Source: Pseudacidovorax sp. NFM-22 | Lineage (GTDB): Bacteria > Pseudomonadota > Gammaproteobacteria > Burkholderiales > Burkholderiaceae_C | Length of the DNA stretch: 64,000 bases | Assembly (NCBI RefSeq): GCF_021401245.1 | Contig: NZ_JACBFY010000005.1 | Span: 434,001-498,000, forward strand | Direction of reading: 5' to 3' | Part shown: positions 1 to 9,464 of the stretch, piece by piece | Position numbering within the stretch: position 1 is the stretch's first letter | Layout of the letters: each line of letters begins with the position of its first letter | Made by a program: the position numbers and the translations under genes | The notes under the pieces: model-generated | Told to the model about the DNA's origin: nothing | What the model saw: the letters and a program-made list of their open reading frames with translations, nothing else | Databases searched by the model: none

Positions 1-660
1 CGACCGGCGCGCGTCCTGCCAGAAGCCCTTGGCCTTCATGCCGTAGATGGCGGCCATCAGCAATGCGGCGCCATCGGTCATGGCCGCGTCCACCACCTGG
101 CCCTGGCCACCGGCCTGCACCTGGGCATGGGCGGCCAGCAGGCCCAGCGCCAGCAGCATGCCGCCCCCACCGTAATCGCCCACCAGGTTGAGCGGCGGCA
201 GCGGCTGCTGCGCGGTGCCGATGGCATGCAGCGCGCCGGAGAGCGCCACGTAATTGATGTCGTGCCCCGCCGTCTGCGCCAGCGGGCCGGTCTGGCCCCA
301 GCCCGTCATGCGGCCATAGACCAGCCGGGGGTTGCGCGCGTGGCAGGCGGCCGGGCCCAGCCCAAGCCGCTCGGCCACGCCGGGCCGATAGCCCTCCACC
401 ATCAAGTCGGCCTGCGCCACCAGCCGCAGCACGGCCTCGACGGCGCGCGGGTCCTTCATGTCCAGGGCCAACGACTCGCGGCCGCGGTCGACCACACTGT
501 CGTTGCGCATCAGCGCATCGAGGTCGCTGCGCGCCGGGGTCGGCGGCCGGTCGATGCGGATCACGCGTGCGCCCATGTCCGCCAGCAGCATGCAGGCGAA
601 GGGCCCCGGGCCGATGCCGGCGAGTTCGATGACGGTGAGATGGGCGAGCGGTCCGGGCAT
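1..660 (-). CDS. Alpha-methylacyl-CoA racemase (CaiB/BaiF family), 3' end cut by window edge
   Basis: About 219 codons are visible from the ATG at 660; the C-terminus lies outside the window. The fold is CoA-transferase family III. The motif [10 protein letters not shown] near the N-terminus, AGHDINY and GDYGGGG put His133 and Asp162 where racemases of the AMACR/MCR group keep their acid-base pair. I therefore read it as an epimerase of 2-methylacyl-CoA thioesters rather than a CoA transferase. Such enzymes make the S-epimer that beta-oxidation dehydrogenases accept, for example from isoprenoid or steroid side chains. It starts 8 bp after the upstream acyl-CoA dehydrogenase and is probably co-transcribed with it. 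A plain CaiB-type transferase remains possible because the C-terminal half is missing. Confidence 0.8.
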   Translation of the reverse strand, partial: MPGPLAHLTVIELAGIGPGPFACMLLADMGARVIRIDRPPTPARSDLDALMRNDSVVDRGRESLALDMKDPRAVEAVLRLVAQADLMVEGYRPGVAERLGLGPAACHARNPRLVYGRMTGWGQTGPLAQTAGHDINYVALSGALHAIGTAQQPLPPLNLVGDYGGGGMLLALGLLAAHAQVQAGGQGQVVDAAMTDGAALLMAAIYGMKAKGFWQDARRS

Positions 661-668
661 GGCCGGCC

Positions 669-1829
669 TCACATGCGCTTGGCGACTTCTTCCAGCATCA
701 CCTCGGTGGCGCCGCCGCCGATGGTCAGGATGCGGGCGTCGCGTGCCATGCGTTCGACCGGCGTGCCGATGATGTAGCCGCTGCCGCCATGCAGTTGCAG
801 GCAGGTATGCACCACCTCCTGCAGCGTCTCGGCACCGAAGGCCTTGAGCATCGACACTTCGCGCACCGTGTCCTTGCCCTGGTCGATCATCTGGGCGCAC
901 TGATAGGTCAGCGCGCGCACGGCAGCCGCCTTGGAAGCGACCCAGGCCAGCTTGTTGCGCACCACCTGCTGGTCCCACAGCGGCTTGCCGAAGGCCTGGC
1001 GCTGGCGCACATAGTCCACCGTCAGCTCGATGGCGCGGGCGCAGGTGCCCGACACCAGCGCACCCACCACAAGCCGCTCGTTCTGGAAGGTGCTCATGAT
1101 GTAGTAGAAGCCCTTGCCCTCCTCGCCCAGCAGCGCATCGGGCGGCAGGGCCAGGTCGTCGAAGAAGAGCTCGGCCGTGTCCGACGAGCGCCAGCCGTGC
1201 TTGTCGAACTTGCGCGTGACCTTGAGACCGGGGTTGTCCTTCTCGACGATGAACATCGAGATGCCGCGACTGCCCTTGGCCTCCGGGTCGGTGCGCGCGG
1301 CCACGATGTAGATGTCGCCATGCACGCCGTTGGTGATGAAGGTCTTGGAGCCGTTGAGCACCCAGCCCTCGGCCGTGCGCACGGCCCGCGTGCGCATGCC
1401 GGCGACGTCGGAGCCGGCACCAGGCTCGGTCACGCAGATGGCGCCCACCTTGCGGCCGGCGCAGGCGTCGGGCAGGTAGCGCTGCTTCTGCGCCGGCGAG
1501 CCGCGGTGCGCGATGTGGCTGATCGACATGTCGCTGTGCACCGTCAGCGCCGAGGCCACGCCGCCATAGCCGGAGCGCGACAGCTCCTCCCCCAGCACGA
1601 CGGAAGCCAGCGCGCCCATGCCGCCGCCGCCGTACTCCACCGGATGGCGCATGCCCAGGAAGCCCATCTCGCCGAGTTCGAGGAAGACCGAGCGCGGGAT
1701 CTCGCCCGTGGCCTCCCATTCGTCGGCGAAGGGCACGATGCGCTCTTTGGAGAAGCGCCGCACCTGGTCGCGCACCATGCGCAGGTCTTCGTCGAGCAGG
1801 TCGGGTTCGAGGAATTCGAATTCGGTCAT
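669..1829 (-). CDS. Acyl-CoA dehydrogenase, isovaleryl-CoA dehydrogenase-like active site
   Basis: A flavoprotein of 386 residues that would introduce the alpha-beta double bond into an acyl-CoA and pass electrons to ETF. The family signatures [13 protein letters not shown] and LHGGSGYI are present. The glutamate of the MCAD type is absent (GGGATEV where MCAD has a Tyr-Glu-Gly). Instead Glu251 in NERLVVG sits where isovaleryl-CoA dehydrogenase carries its catalytic base, which fits a branched substrate. It is the first gene of a two-gene operon with the racemase. A palindromic operator lies about 48 bp upstream, shared with the divergent TetR gene. Substrate specificity is inferred only. Confidence 0.9.
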   Translation of the reverse strand: MTEFEFLEPDLLDEDLRMVRDQVRRFSKERIVPFADEWEATGEIPRSVFLELGEMGFLGMRHPVEYGGGGMGALASVVLGEELSRSGYGGVASALTVHSDMSISHIAHRGSPAQKQRYLPDACAGRKVGAICVTEPGAGSDVAGMRTRAVRTAEGWVLNGSKTFITNGVHGDIYIVAARTDPEAKGSRGISMFIVEKDNPGLKVTRKFDKHGWRSSDTAELFFDDLALPPDALLGEEGKGFYYIMSTFQNERLVVGALVSGTCARAIELTVDYVRQRQAFGKPLWDQQVVRNKLAWVASKAAAVRALTYQCAQMIDQGKDTVREVSMLKAFGAETLQEVVHTCLQLHGGSGYIIGTPVERMARDARILTIGGGATEVMLEEVAKRM

Positions 1830-1876
1830 GGATGGCGTCTGATGCAGATCAAGGACAGATGCCCGGCACTCATTGA

Positions 1877-1896
1877 TAGTCCGGCGTGTCGGTTTA
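1877..1896. promoter_or_regulatory. Type-1 palindromic operator (TetR class), site 1
   Basis: TAGTCCGGCGTGTCGGTTTA is a 20-bp imperfect palindrome in the divergent region between the acyl-CoA dehydrogenase (1829) and the TetR gene (2047). A possible -10 hexamer GATAGT overlaps its left half on the plus strand. Six close relatives occur elsewhere in the window, so it is probably a regulon operator and an autoregulation site. Confidence 0.75.
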
Positions 1897-2046
1897 TTTT
1901 ATGGACCGCATCCGGGGCGTGCAACACCGCTTGATAAACTCGCGCCGCTTTTTCATCGCTGCCCCGCCCCCGGATGGAAAGAGACACTTCTGGGAACGCC
2001 CACCACACGGCGTGGGAAGCGCGAAGGCCATTTTTCAGGGAACGAC

Positions 2047-2640
2047 ATGCCGCGAATCCGCTCGGACGACTACGAAACCAAGGCCCTGGCCATCATGGAT
2101 TCGGCAGCCGCCATCTTTGCCAAGGAAGGCTATCCGGCGGCCAAGATGCAGGACGTGGCCAAGGCCTGCGGCGCGACCAAGTCGATGCTGTATCACTACT
2201 TCCCGACCAAGGACGACCTGCTCTTCGCCATGCTGCAGGAGCACCTGCAGCGCCTGATCGGCGCACTGCAGGAGGCGGTGGACAGCCAGGCCGGTGCCCG
2301 CGCCAAGCTGCAGATGGTGGTGGAGGCCTACACGCAGAAGTCCAACCAGTCGCGTCGTCGGCACATGGTGGCCATGAACGACGTCAAGTTCCTGCCCAAG
2401 CCCAAGCAGACGCCGCTGATCGCACTGCAGCGCCAGCTGACCGAGCTGTTCGCGCAGCTGCTGCGAGAGGTCAACAAGGGCCTGCCCGAGGAGCTCTACA
2501 AGCCCTACGCCATGATGCTGGTGGGCATGCTGAACTGGACCGACTTCTGGTACAAGCCCACCGGCGCGGTCAAGCCGCAGGAGCTGTGCGAGCGGCTGAC
2601 GCGGCTCTTCCTCGACGGGTTCGTCGGCGTCAAGAAGTAA
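2047..2640 (+). CDS. TetR/AcrR-family transcriptional repressor
   Basis: A regulator of 197 residues. The N-terminal helix-turn-helix is plain (DVAKACGATKS followed by LYHYFPTKDDLL, residues about 35-60); the rest is the variable ligand-binding domain. I chose ATG 2047 because the protein then begins MPRIRSDDYETK, the same start seen in the paralogue at 10829; in-frame codons further upstream are not TetR-like. The two proteins share most of the recognition helix (KSxLYHYFPxKxDLLFA), so they may read the same or similar operators. It is divergent from an acyl-CoA dehydrogenase operon and separated from it by a type-1 operator. The likely effector is an acyl-CoA, by analogy with TetR repressors of CoA-dependent pathways. 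Confidence 0.92.
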   Translation: MPRIRSDDYETKALAIMDSAAAIFAKEGYPAAKMQDVAKACGATKSMLYHYFPTKDDLLFAMLQEHLQRLIGALQEAVDSQAGARAKLQMVVEAYTQKSNQSRRRHMVAMNDVKFLPKPKQTPLIALQRQLTELFAQLLREVNKGLPEELYKPYAMMLVGMLNWTDFWYKPTGAVKPQELCERLTRLFLDGFVGVKK

Positions 2641-2657
2641 GTCTGGCCGCCACACAG

Positions 2658-2688
2658 CAGAAAGGGGCACCCGCGGGTGCCCCTTCTG
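2658..2688. terminator. Strong hairpin, probable bidirectional terminator
   Basis: The core at 2663-2684 is a perfect 22-bp palindrome (AGGGGCACCCG and its complement), extended by AGA/TCT flanks. It lies in the 70-bp gap between the convergent TetR gene and the substrate-binding protein gene, where a two-way terminator is expected. The T tract is short. Confidence 0.7.
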
Positions 2689-2710
2689 CATTGGCGAGTG
2701 TCCGACCCGC

Positions 2711-3868
2711 TCAGGGCACCGGCTTGTACGTACTCCCGGCCGGATCTGCCTTCAACAGAAAGAGCTTGGGCGCCGCCAGGTGGTTGGTGGGCGTGAAGCC
2801 GATCGGCGTCATGGCGCCGGTGTCCAGGTTGCTCACCTTGGCCAGCTCGGCGTTGGCGCAGTCCCAGGTCAGCGCCTTGCCGCAGCGGTCCATGGCGGCG
2901 AAGAGGGCGCGGGCCGAGGCGTAGCCGGTGAAGGTGTAGCGGTTGACGCGGGCGCGCTCTTCGGCCGACAGATACTTCTCGATCTTGTCCATGAAGCCCT
3001 TGGCCTCTGGCGCGCTCTCCAGGTACACGTAGTCGACCGTATACACGTTGTCGCCGGCACTGCCCATCATCTTGGCGCTGGCCGGCACGCGCGACACGTA
3101 GGTCACGCCCATCGGGATCTTGTGGCCCACGCGCTCCAGTTCCTTGGCCATGGTCACGTTCTCGCCCAGCACGCCGCCGGCCATCAGGGCCTCGGCGCCG
3201 GACTGCTTGACCTTGAGGATCTCGGAGGAAAAGTCCGACTGGCCCTTCTTGTAGACCTGGGTGGACACCACCTGCAGCTTCTTCTCCTTGGCGGCGCGCT
3301 CGAAGCCCTCGCGCACGTTCTCGCCGTAGTCGTCGTCCTGCGAGATCAGCGCCCACTTCTTGTCCGGAAAGCGCTCGGCCATGCGCGACACCAGCTCGTA
3401 GACGGCATCGCGCATGTCGTAGCCCACGGCGAACACGTTCTTGATGGGGGGCTTGTACAGGCCCTCGTAGGTGGTGATGGGCGCCATGGCCGGCAGGCCG
3501 GTCTGCTTGATCAGCGGCATGGCGGCCTGCGCCTGCGCCGTGCCCGAGATCGAGGTCAGCGCGAACACCTTGTCGCTGTTGACCAGCTTGCGCACGCCCT
3601 GGATGGTGCGCGAGGGCACGTAGCCGTCGTCCTCCGAGATCAGGCGCAGCTTGCGGCCCTGGATGCCGCCCGCCGCATTGGCCTCGGCCACGGCCAGCTT
3701 GACGCCCAGGTTGTGCGCCACGCCCAGCAGGGCCGGCGGGCCAGTCAGCGGCAGGATGTCGCCGATCACGATCTCGGTGTCGGTCACGCCCTGCTGCTGG
3801 GCAGCGGCGGGCAGGAAGGCGCCTGCGGCAAGCAGGCCCAGCGCGGCGGTGGCGAGTCTCCGGTTCAT
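2711..3868 (-). CDS. LIV-type ABC transporter substrate-binding protein
   Basis: A periplasmic binding protein of 385 residues (Peripla_BP_6 family). An N-terminal signal peptide (MNRRLATAALGLLAAGAFLP, then AAAQQQ) is followed by VTDTEIVIGDILPLTGPPA, the usual mature start of LivK-like proteins. ATG 3868 has AGGAGA in front. It is the last gene of the operon livF-livG-ligase-livH-livM-this gene, so it is the dedicated receptor of importer 1. The protein at 13541 resembles it closely (QQGVTDTEIVIGD, YKKGQxDFSSE), so the two may feed the same permease. Branched-chain amino acid binding is not implied: in this context an organic acid is likelier. Confidence 0.9.
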   Translation of the reverse strand: MNRRLATAALGLLAAGAFLPAAAQQQGVTDTEIVIGDILPLTGPPALLGVAHNLGVKLAVAEANAAGGIQGRKLRLISEDDGYVPSRTIQGVRKLVNSDKVFALTSISGTAQAQAAMPLIKQTGLPAMAPITTYEGLYKPPIKNVFAVGYDMRDAVYELVSRMAERFPDKKWALISQDDDYGENVREGFERAAKEKKLQVVSTQVYKKGQSDFSSEILKVKQSGAEALMAGGVLGENVTMAKELERVGHKIPMGVTYVSRVPASAKMMGSAGDNVYTVDYVYLESAPEAKGFMDKIEKYLSAEERARVNRYTFTGYASARALFAAMDRCGKALTWDCANAELAKVSNLDTGAMTPIGFTPTNHLAAPKLFLLKADPAGSTYKPVP

Positions 3869-3906
3869 GGTTGTCTCCTGTGGAAGTCGTCTTGCTCGGG
3901 GGGTTG

Positions 3907-4953
3907 TCAATAACGCAGCGGCCAGTGCACCCAGGCATGGCGCAGGTCGTGCCACATGCCCCGCAGGCCGCGCGGGTCGAAGCGCAGGAAGGCGATGATG
4001 GCCAGGCCATAAAGGATGGTCTTGACCTCGTGGGCGCTGGTGGTCATCAGGTCCGCATAGCGCCCGCCCAGGAAGGACATGAGCGCAGAGAACACCTCGG
4101 GCAGCGTCAGGATGAAGACCGTGCCCAGGATGGCGCCCAGCACCGAGCCCAGCCCGCCCACGATGATGATGGCCAGCGCCTCGATGGACAGCAGGAAGGG
4201 AAAGCTCTCCACGCTCACGATGCTGATGTACATGGCCATCAGCGCGCCGGCCACGCCGGTGATGGCGGCGCTCAGCAGGAAGGCCATGAGCTTGAAGCGC
4301 ATGAGGTTGATGCCCATGGTGCGCGCCGCGATGTCGTTGTCGCGGATCGCCACCATGGCCCGCCCGGCATAGGAGCGCCGCAGATTGAGCGTGACCAGCA
4401 CCGCCAGCACGCACATGGCCAGGCAGAACCAGTAGAAGGCGCGGTCGCTGCCCAGGTCCATGCCCAGGATCACCGGCCGCGTGATGACGATGCCGCGCCC
4501 GCCGCCGGTGAAGCTGCCGCCGGCCAGCAGCGCGGCGCCCACGATGTGGCTGAAGGCCAGTGTGGTGATCGCCAGGTAGAGCCCGTGCAGCCGCAGCGAG
4601 GGCAGCCCGACGATGAGGCCGAACACCGCCGGCACCACCGCCGCCGCCACCAGCGCCAGCTCGGCCGGCAGGCCCAATCGCGCGACGGCGATGGCGTAGG
4701 TGTAGGCACCCAGCATCAGGAAGCCCACATGGCCCAGGGAGATCTGGCCCGCGAAGCCGGTGAGCACCGTGATGCCCAGGGCGCCGATGGCGACGAAGAA
4801 GATCGTCGTCATGTGCGCCATCAGGAAGGGGCTGAGCACCAGCGGCGCCAGCACCAGTGCCAGCAGCAGGGCCGCCGTCCAGGCCTTGACGGCCTTCGAG
4901 TCGGTCAGAACGACCAGTTCGCCGTAGCGCTGCTTGAAGAAACCGCTTCTCAT
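3907..4953 (-). CDS. livM: LIV-type ABC transporter permease LivM
   Basis: An inner-membrane permease of 348 residues with about nine hydrophobic segments. The LivM motifs GFAGQISLGHVGFLMLGAY and GGLGSVLGAILG are present, and the cytoplasmic EAA-type loop follows the usual RDNDIAARTMGIN. It begins with ATG 4953, whose A overlaps the TGA of livH, so the two are translationally coupled. It forms the channel with the LivH protein and is energised by the LivG and LivF ATPases of the same operon. Confidence 0.93.
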   Translation of the reverse strand: MRSGFFKQRYGELVVLTDSKAVKAWTAALLLALVLAPLVLSPFLMAHMTTIFFVAIGALGITVLTGFAGQISLGHVGFLMLGAYTYAIAVARLGLPAELALVAAAVVPAVFGLIVGLPSLRLHGLYLAITTLAFSHIVGAALLAGGSFTGGGRGIVITRPVILGMDLGSDRAFYWFCLAMCVLAVLVTLNLRRSYAGRAMVAIRDNDIAARTMGINLMRFKLMAFLLSAAITGVAGALMAMYISIVSVESFPFLLSIEALAIIIVGGLGSVLGAILGTVFILTLPEVFSALMSFLGGRYADLMTTSAHEVKTILYGLAIIAFLRFDPRGLRGMWHDLRHAWVHWPLRY

Positions 4954-5825
4954 CAGACCCTCTCGATCCGCTTTTCGCCGAACAGCCCGAAAGGCCGCAC
5001 CATCAGCACCACCAGGATCAGGACGAAGCCGGCCACGTCCTTCAGGATGCTGGACAGGTAGCCACCGACCTGGTTCTCGAACACGCCGATGATCAGACCA
5101 CTGAAGCCGGAGCCGATCACCGCGTCGAAACCGCCGAGCACCGTGGCCGGGAAGGCCTTGAGCCCCAGCTCGTAGATCATGGGCGAGAGCCCGTAGATCA
5201 CCGCGAAGAACACGCCCGCCAGCCCGGCCAGGGCCGAGGCGCAGGCCCAGGCCACCGACTGCACCCGCGCGGTGGAGATGCCCATCAGGCGGGCCGTGTT
5301 CTCGTCCGCGGCCACCGCGCGCATGGCCACGCCGAAGCGGCTGTAGCGAAGGAACCACCAGAAGGCCGCCAGCACCAGCAGCAGCACCCCGATCACGCCC
5401 AGCTGGCTCACGCGCATGCCGGTGCCCAGCACATGCACGACGACATCGGCCCCCGCCACCTCGAACTTGCGCGGTGCCGCGCCCCACACCATGGTGACGA
5501 TGGCGCGCAGCACCACGGCGAGGCCCACGGTGACCAGCACCACCGACAGCACCGGCTCGCCCAGCATGGGCCGCATGATCAGCCGCTCGCACAGCATGCC
5601 CAGCAGCGCGCCGCAGACCAGCGCGATGAGCACCGTGACGACGCCACCGGTGCCCAGCGTGACGGCGATGGACCAGGAGAGGTAGGCCGTCAGCATGCCC
5701 AGCTCGCCCTGCGAGAAGTTCACGATGCCGGTGGCCTTGTAGATCACGGCGAAGCTCATCGCCATGAGGCCGTAGATCGCGCCGATGGCCAGGCCCGACA
5801 GCACGAGTTCAGTGAAATAGCCCAT
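4953..5825 (-). CDS. livH: LIV-type ABC transporter permease LivH
   Basis: A membrane permease of 290 residues. The start MGYFTELVLSGLAIGAIYGL and the motif ATGIVNFSQGELGML are typical of LivH; GLKAFPATVLGGF near the C-terminus is the conserved loop that contacts the ATPases. It lies between the ligase gene (11 bp upstream) and livM (1-nt overlap). It belongs to importer 1. Confidence 0.93.
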   Translation of the reverse strand: MGYFTELVLSGLAIGAIYGLMAMSFAVIYKATGIVNFSQGELGMLTAYLSWSIAVTLGTGGVVTVLIALVCGALLGMLCERLIMRPMLGEPVLSVVLVTVGLAVVLRAIVTMVWGAAPRKFEVAGADVVVHVLGTGMRVSQLGVIGVLLLVLAAFWWFLRYSRFGVAMRAVAADENTARLMGISTARVQSVAWACASALAGLAGVFFAVIYGLSPMIYELGLKAFPATVLGGFDAVIGSGFSGLIIGVFENQVGGYLSSILKDVAGFVLILVVLMVRPFGLFGEKRIERV

Positions 5826-5836
5826 GCTTTTGTTCC

Positions 5837-7696
5837 TCAGGACTTGCCGTAGATGAGCTGCAGCTCGCGCGCGAACTTCTTGTCGATGAGCCCGCGGCGC
5901 ACCTTCTGCGTGGCCGTGAGCTCGCCGTCGTCGTGGTCCAGCTCCTTTTCCAGAAGCACGAACTTGCGGATGTTCTCGACGCGGGCGAAGCGGGCATTGA
6001 CCTCGTCCACCACGCCCTGGATCAGCGCCACCACCTCCTGCATGAGGGTCAGCGACTTGAAGGTCGTGTACTGCAGGCCCTGCTCCGTCGCCCAGCGGCC
6101 CACCGTCTCGAAGTCGATCTGGATCAGGCCGCCCAGGAAGTGGCGCCCGTCGCCCACCACGATGGCCTCGCGCACGAAGGGGCTGTCCTTGAGTGCGTTC
6201 TCGATCTCCGAGGGCGCGATGTTCTTGCCGCCGCTGGTGATGATGATGGCCTTCTTGCGATCGACCACCGCCACCTCGTCGCCGCCGCGCACCTCGACGA
6301 TGTCGCCGCTGGCCAGCCAGCCATCGTCGGACAGCACCGCCGCCGTGCCCTTGTCGTCGTACAGGTAGCCCCGGAAGACGCCGTTGGAGCGGATGAAGAT
6401 CTCGCCGTCCTCGGCCACGCGCCACTGCACGCCTTCCATCGCGGGGCCGCTGCTGCCGGAAATCAGCGGCCGGTCGGGCACCTGCACGAAGGCCAGGCCG
6501 CCCGATTCGGTGAGGCCGAAGCCCTGCGCCACCGTGAGGCCGATGATGTCGAAGTACTTGAGCGTCTCCGGCGACACCGAGGCGCCGCCGCACATGCGGG
6601 TGTGCGTGCGGTTGAGGCCCAGGTGGCGCTGCAGGTTGCGGAACAGCACGACGTACCAGAAGGCGAACTCCAGCCGGTCCCCCAGCGATGTCAGGCGGCC
6701 CGCCTGCGCCCGGTGGTCCGACAGCCGGCGCCCCCGCTTCATGCCCTGGCGGTAGACCCATCGCTGGAACTTCCAGCTGTCCTTCATGCGGAATTCCAGG
6801 CCCTGCTGCAGCTTTTCCCAGATGCGCGGCACGCCGAGGAAATAGGTCGGCGCGATCTCGCGCACGTTCGCCGCCACGGTGTCCACCGATTCCGCGAAGT
6901 TGACGCAGCCGCCGGTGACCAGGTGCAGCACCGTCGAGTAGGTGCGCTCGGCCAGGTGGCACAGGGGCAGGTAGCACACCGACTCGTAGTGCCGGCCGAT
7001 CATCTGCCGCGCCGAGGCATAGGCATAGGCGCTGAAGACGATGTTGCGGTGCGTGAGCATCGCGCCCTTGGGCGGCCCGGTGGTGCCCGAGGTGTAGACC
7101 AGGATGTTGATGTCGTCCGGCGTCAGGTCGTCGATGGCGCGGTCCAGCCGCTGCTCGGCCTGCGGGTCTTCGGCGACCAGCGCATCGCCCAGGGCCAGCA
7201 GGTCGTCAAAGCTGCCGGGGCGGCCGGGCGCGTAGCGGCTCAGGCCCTTCATGTCCACGCAGAACAGGTGCTGCAGCTCGGGCAGGCCGTCGCCCTGGGC
7301 CTGGGCGTCCAGCACCTTGTCGGTCTGCTCCTGGTCGCCCGTGATCGCCAGCCTGGCCTTGCAGTGGCGCGCGATGTACTGCAGTTCGGGCCAGGGGTTG
7401 GTCGGGTAGATGCCCACCACCTGCACGCCCAGCATCTGGGCGCCCAGGTCGGCATAGAACCATTCGGGCACGCCCTCGGCGGCGATGACGATGCGGTCGC
7501 CACGCGCCAGGCCCAGGCGCATGAGGCCGAGCGCGAAGCGGCGTGCCTGCCGGTGGTAGTCGGCCCAGGTGCGGGCGCGCCAGATGCCACGGTCCTTCTC
7601 GCGCAGGGCCACCTGGTCCCCGCGCTCGCGCGCATGCAGGCGCAGCAGCGCGGGCAGTGTGGTCGCGCCTTCGATCAGCTGTGCATGCTCAAGCAT
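5837..7696 (-). CDS. AMP-forming long-chain-type acyl-CoA ligase, inside LIV operon 1
   Basis: A ligase of 619 residues that would adenylate a carboxylic acid and form its CoA thioester. The phosphate-binding loop YTSGTTGPPKGAML (about residues 200-213), GFGLTESGG and the hinge region RKKAIIITSGGKNIAPSEIE identify the ANL superfamily, FadD15/long-chain subgroup. The gene sits between livG (8-bp overlap) and livH, so uptake and CoA activation of the same acid are probably coupled. The ligase at 49854 has the same position in the second liv operon. Substrate unknown; the large N-terminal domain fits a bulky acid. Confidence 0.9.
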   Translation of the reverse strand: MLEHAQLIEGATTLPALLRLHARERGDQVALREKDRGIWRARTWADYHRQARRFALGLMRLGLARGDRIVIAAEGVPEWFYADLGAQMLGVQVVGIYPTNPWPELQYIARHCKARLAITGDQEQTDKVLDAQAQGDGLPELQHLFCVDMKGLSRYAPGRPGSFDDLLALGDALVAEDPQAEQRLDRAIDDLTPDDINILVYTSGTTGPPKGAMLTHRNIVFSAYAYASARQMIGRHYESVCYLPLCHLAERTYSTVLHLVTGGCVNFAESVDTVAANVREIAPTYFLGVPRIWEKLQQGLEFRMKDSWKFQRWVYRQGMKRGRRLSDHRAQAGRLTSLGDRLEFAFWYVVLFRNLQRHLGLNRTHTRMCGGASVSPETLKYFDIIGLTVAQGFGLTESGGLAFVQVPDRPLISGSSGPAMEGVQWRVAEDGEIFIRSNGVFRGYLYDDKGTAAVLSDDGWLASGDIVEVRGGDEVAVVDRKKAIIITSGGKNIAPSEIENALKDSPFVREAIVVGDGRHFLGGLIQIDFETVGRWATEQGLQYTTFKSLTLMQEVVALIQGVVDEVNARFARVENIRKFVLLEKELDHDDGELTATQKVRRGLIDKKFARELQLIYGKS

Positions 7697-8543
7697 GGCT
7701 GCCCTCCTCGCCCAGGTAGGCCTTGAGCACCTGCGGATTGGCGGCGATCTCCGCGGGTGTGCCCTCGGCGATCAGGGCGCCGAAGTCCAGCACGTAGATG
7801 CGGTCCGACAGGTCCATCACCACCTGCATGTCGTGCTCGATCATGAGCACGGCGATGCCGAACTCGTCGCGGATGTCGAGGGTGAAGCGGGCGATGTCCT
7901 CCTTCTCCTCGCGGTTCATGCCGGCGACGATCTCGTCGAGCAGCAGCAGCTTGGGCTCGCAGGCCAGTGCGCGGCCCAGCTCCACCCGCTTCTGCTGGCC
8001 ATAGGCCAGCTGCGAGACGGGCTTGTCGCGCAGCTCCTCGATCTCCAGGAACTCGATGATCTGCTCCACCCGCTCGCGGGCCGCGATCTCCTCGCGCCGC
8101 GGCCGGCCCCAGAACACCAGCGACTCCAGGATGCTGTAGCGGAAGTGGATGTGCCGGCCCACCAGCAGGTTCTCGACCACGGTGCCGTTGCGGAACAGCG
8201 CCAGGTTCTGGAAGGTGCGGCCGATGCCCAGCGCCGCGAAGTCGGAGGATTTCAGGCCCGCCGTGTCGCGGCCCTCGAACAGGATCTGCCCGGCGCTGGG
8301 CGGCAGCACGCCGCTGACCAGGTTGAAGGTGGTGGTCTTGCCCGCGCCATTGGGGCCGATGAGGCTCACGATCTCGCCGGGCATCACGCGCAGGCTCACG
8401 TCGTTGACGGCCTTGACGCCGCCGAAGCGCTTGGAGATGTTGCGTGCCTCCAGCACGGGCACATCACGAATGGCGGTCACGGGAGTACCTTCGGCTTCGC
8501 CTTCGGAGCGAGCTTGTTGGGGGCGGCCCGGCGCGGCGCTCAT
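7689..8543 (-). CDS. livG: LIV-type ABC transporter ATPase LivG
   Basis: A cytoplasmic ATPase of 284 residues with Walker A (GPNGAGKTT), a Q-loop, LAYGQQKRVELGRAL as signature region and LLLDEIVAGMN as Walker B. The C-terminal GLNPxE-type region common to LivG is replaced by GMNREEKEDIARF, which is within family variation. I chose ATG 8543, which gives an ATGA overlap with livF; a GTG three codons upstream is also open. Its 3' end overlaps the ligase start by 8 bp. Confidence 0.93.
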   Translation of the reverse strand: MSAAPGRPQQARSEGEAEGTPVTAIRDVPVLEARNISKRFGGVKAVNDVSLRVMPGEIVSLIGPNGAGKTTTFNLVSGVLPPSAGQILFEGRDTAGLKSSDFAALGIGRTFQNLALFRNGTVVENLLVGRHIHFRYSILESLVFWGRPRREEIAARERVEQIIEFLEIEELRDKPVSQLAYGQQKRVELGRALACEPKLLLLDEIVAGMNREEKEDIARFTLDIRDEFGIAVLMIEHDMQVVMDLSDRIYVLDFGALIAEGTPAEIAANPQVLKAYLGEEGSHA

Positions 8544-9379
8544 GACAGCCACCTCTTGCGGCGCTTGTAGTGCTTCACGTCTTTCATGTGGGTGCGGCCC
8601 GACGCGGAGGACAGGCCCAGGTAGAACTTGCGCACGTCGGCGTTGCGGCGCAGCTGCTCGCCGGTCCCGTCGAGCACCACGCGGCCGTTTTCCATGATGT
8701 AGGCGTAGTCGCAGATCGCGAGGGCGCGGCTGGCGTTCTGCTCGACGAGCAGGATGGTCACGCCCTCGGCCGCGCGCAGCTTCTGCACGCTGTCGAAGAT
8801 CTCGGCCACCACCAGCGGCGCCAGGCCCAGCGAGGGCTCGTCGAGCGCCAGCACACGCGGCCGGCTCATGAGGGCGCGGCCGATGGCCACCATCTGCTGC
8901 TCGCCGCCGGAGAGGTAGCCGGCCACGGTGCTGCGCTTGTCGACCAGCCGCGGAAAGAGCCGGAACACGCGCTCGCGGGCCTCGGCCAGTTCGGCGGTGC
9001 TGCGCGTGTGGGCGCCGGCCATCAGGTTCTCTTCCACCGTGAGCGTGGCGAAGAGCCGGCGGCCTTCGGGCACCTGCACCATGCCCTGGCGCACGATGTC
9101 GGGTGCACCGGCTTCCTTGATGGGGCGGCCGAAGAGCTCGATGCTGCCCTTGTCGATCTCGCCGTCCTCGGCATCGAGCACGCCCGACACGGCCTTGAGC
9201 ACCGTCGACTTGCCGGCGCCGTTGGAGCCCAGCAGCGCGACGATCTGGCCCGGGCGCACTTCGAGCGACACGTCGCGCACGGCCTCGATGGCGCCGCCGT
9301 AGACGACCTGCAGGCTGCGGATCGCCAGCGCGGGCGGCGCTGCGGCCGCCGGAGTGGGGTTGTTGTGATCTGAGTCCAT
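8540..9379 (-). CDS. livF: LIV-type ABC transporter ATPase LivF
   Basis: An ATPase of 279 residues with Walker A GSNGAGKST, ABC signature YLSGGEQQM and Walker B LALDEPSLGL; LLVEQNASRAL is the LivF-type H-loop area. ATG 9379 is preferred over an upstream start at 9520 because homology begins a few residues after MDSDHNNPTP and because a type-1 operator lies only 5 bp upstream of it (9385-9404). It leads the operon livF-livG-ligase-livH-livM-binding protein, which encodes importer 1. Confidence 0.92.
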   Translation of the reverse strand: MDSDHNNPTPAAAAPPALAIRSLQVVYGGAIEAVRDVSLEVRPGQIVALLGSNGAGKSTVLKAVSGVLDAEDGEIDKGSIELFGRPIKEAGAPDIVRQGMVQVPEGRRLFATLTVEENLMAGAHTRSTAELAEARERVFRLFPRLVDKRSTVAGYLSGGEQQMVAIGRALMSRPRVLALDEPSLGLAPLVVAEIFDSVQKLRAAEGVTILLVEQNASRALAICDYAYIMENGRVVLDGTGEQLRRNADVRKFYLGLSSASGRTHMKDVKHYKRRKRWLS

Positions 9380-9384
9380 ATAAT

Positions 9385-9404
9385 TAGACCGACGAGTCGG
9401 ACTA
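9385..9404. promoter_or_regulatory. Type-1 palindromic operator, site 2 (liv operon 1)
   Basis: TAGACCGACGAGTCGGACTA lies just upstream of livF. On the minus strand it follows TTGATAGT, so a GATAGT -10 hexamer overlaps it. A bound repressor would block the whole first importer operon. Confidence 0.75.
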
Positions 9405-9464
9405 TCAATTGGGCGCGATTTTGCGCATGCGGGCCTGTGGCACCACCTGGGGCTTACACCTAAG

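Noticed and set aside
1873..2046. Upstream extension of the first TetR gene
   Set aside because: The extra 58 residues have no TetR similarity and would cover the operator; the paralogue supports the start at 2047.
2505..4010. Alternative minus-strand frame across the first binding-protein gene
   Set aside because: Low-complexity Ala/Arg/Gly sequence in the wrong frame; the binding protein in the other frame has a signal peptide and clear homology.
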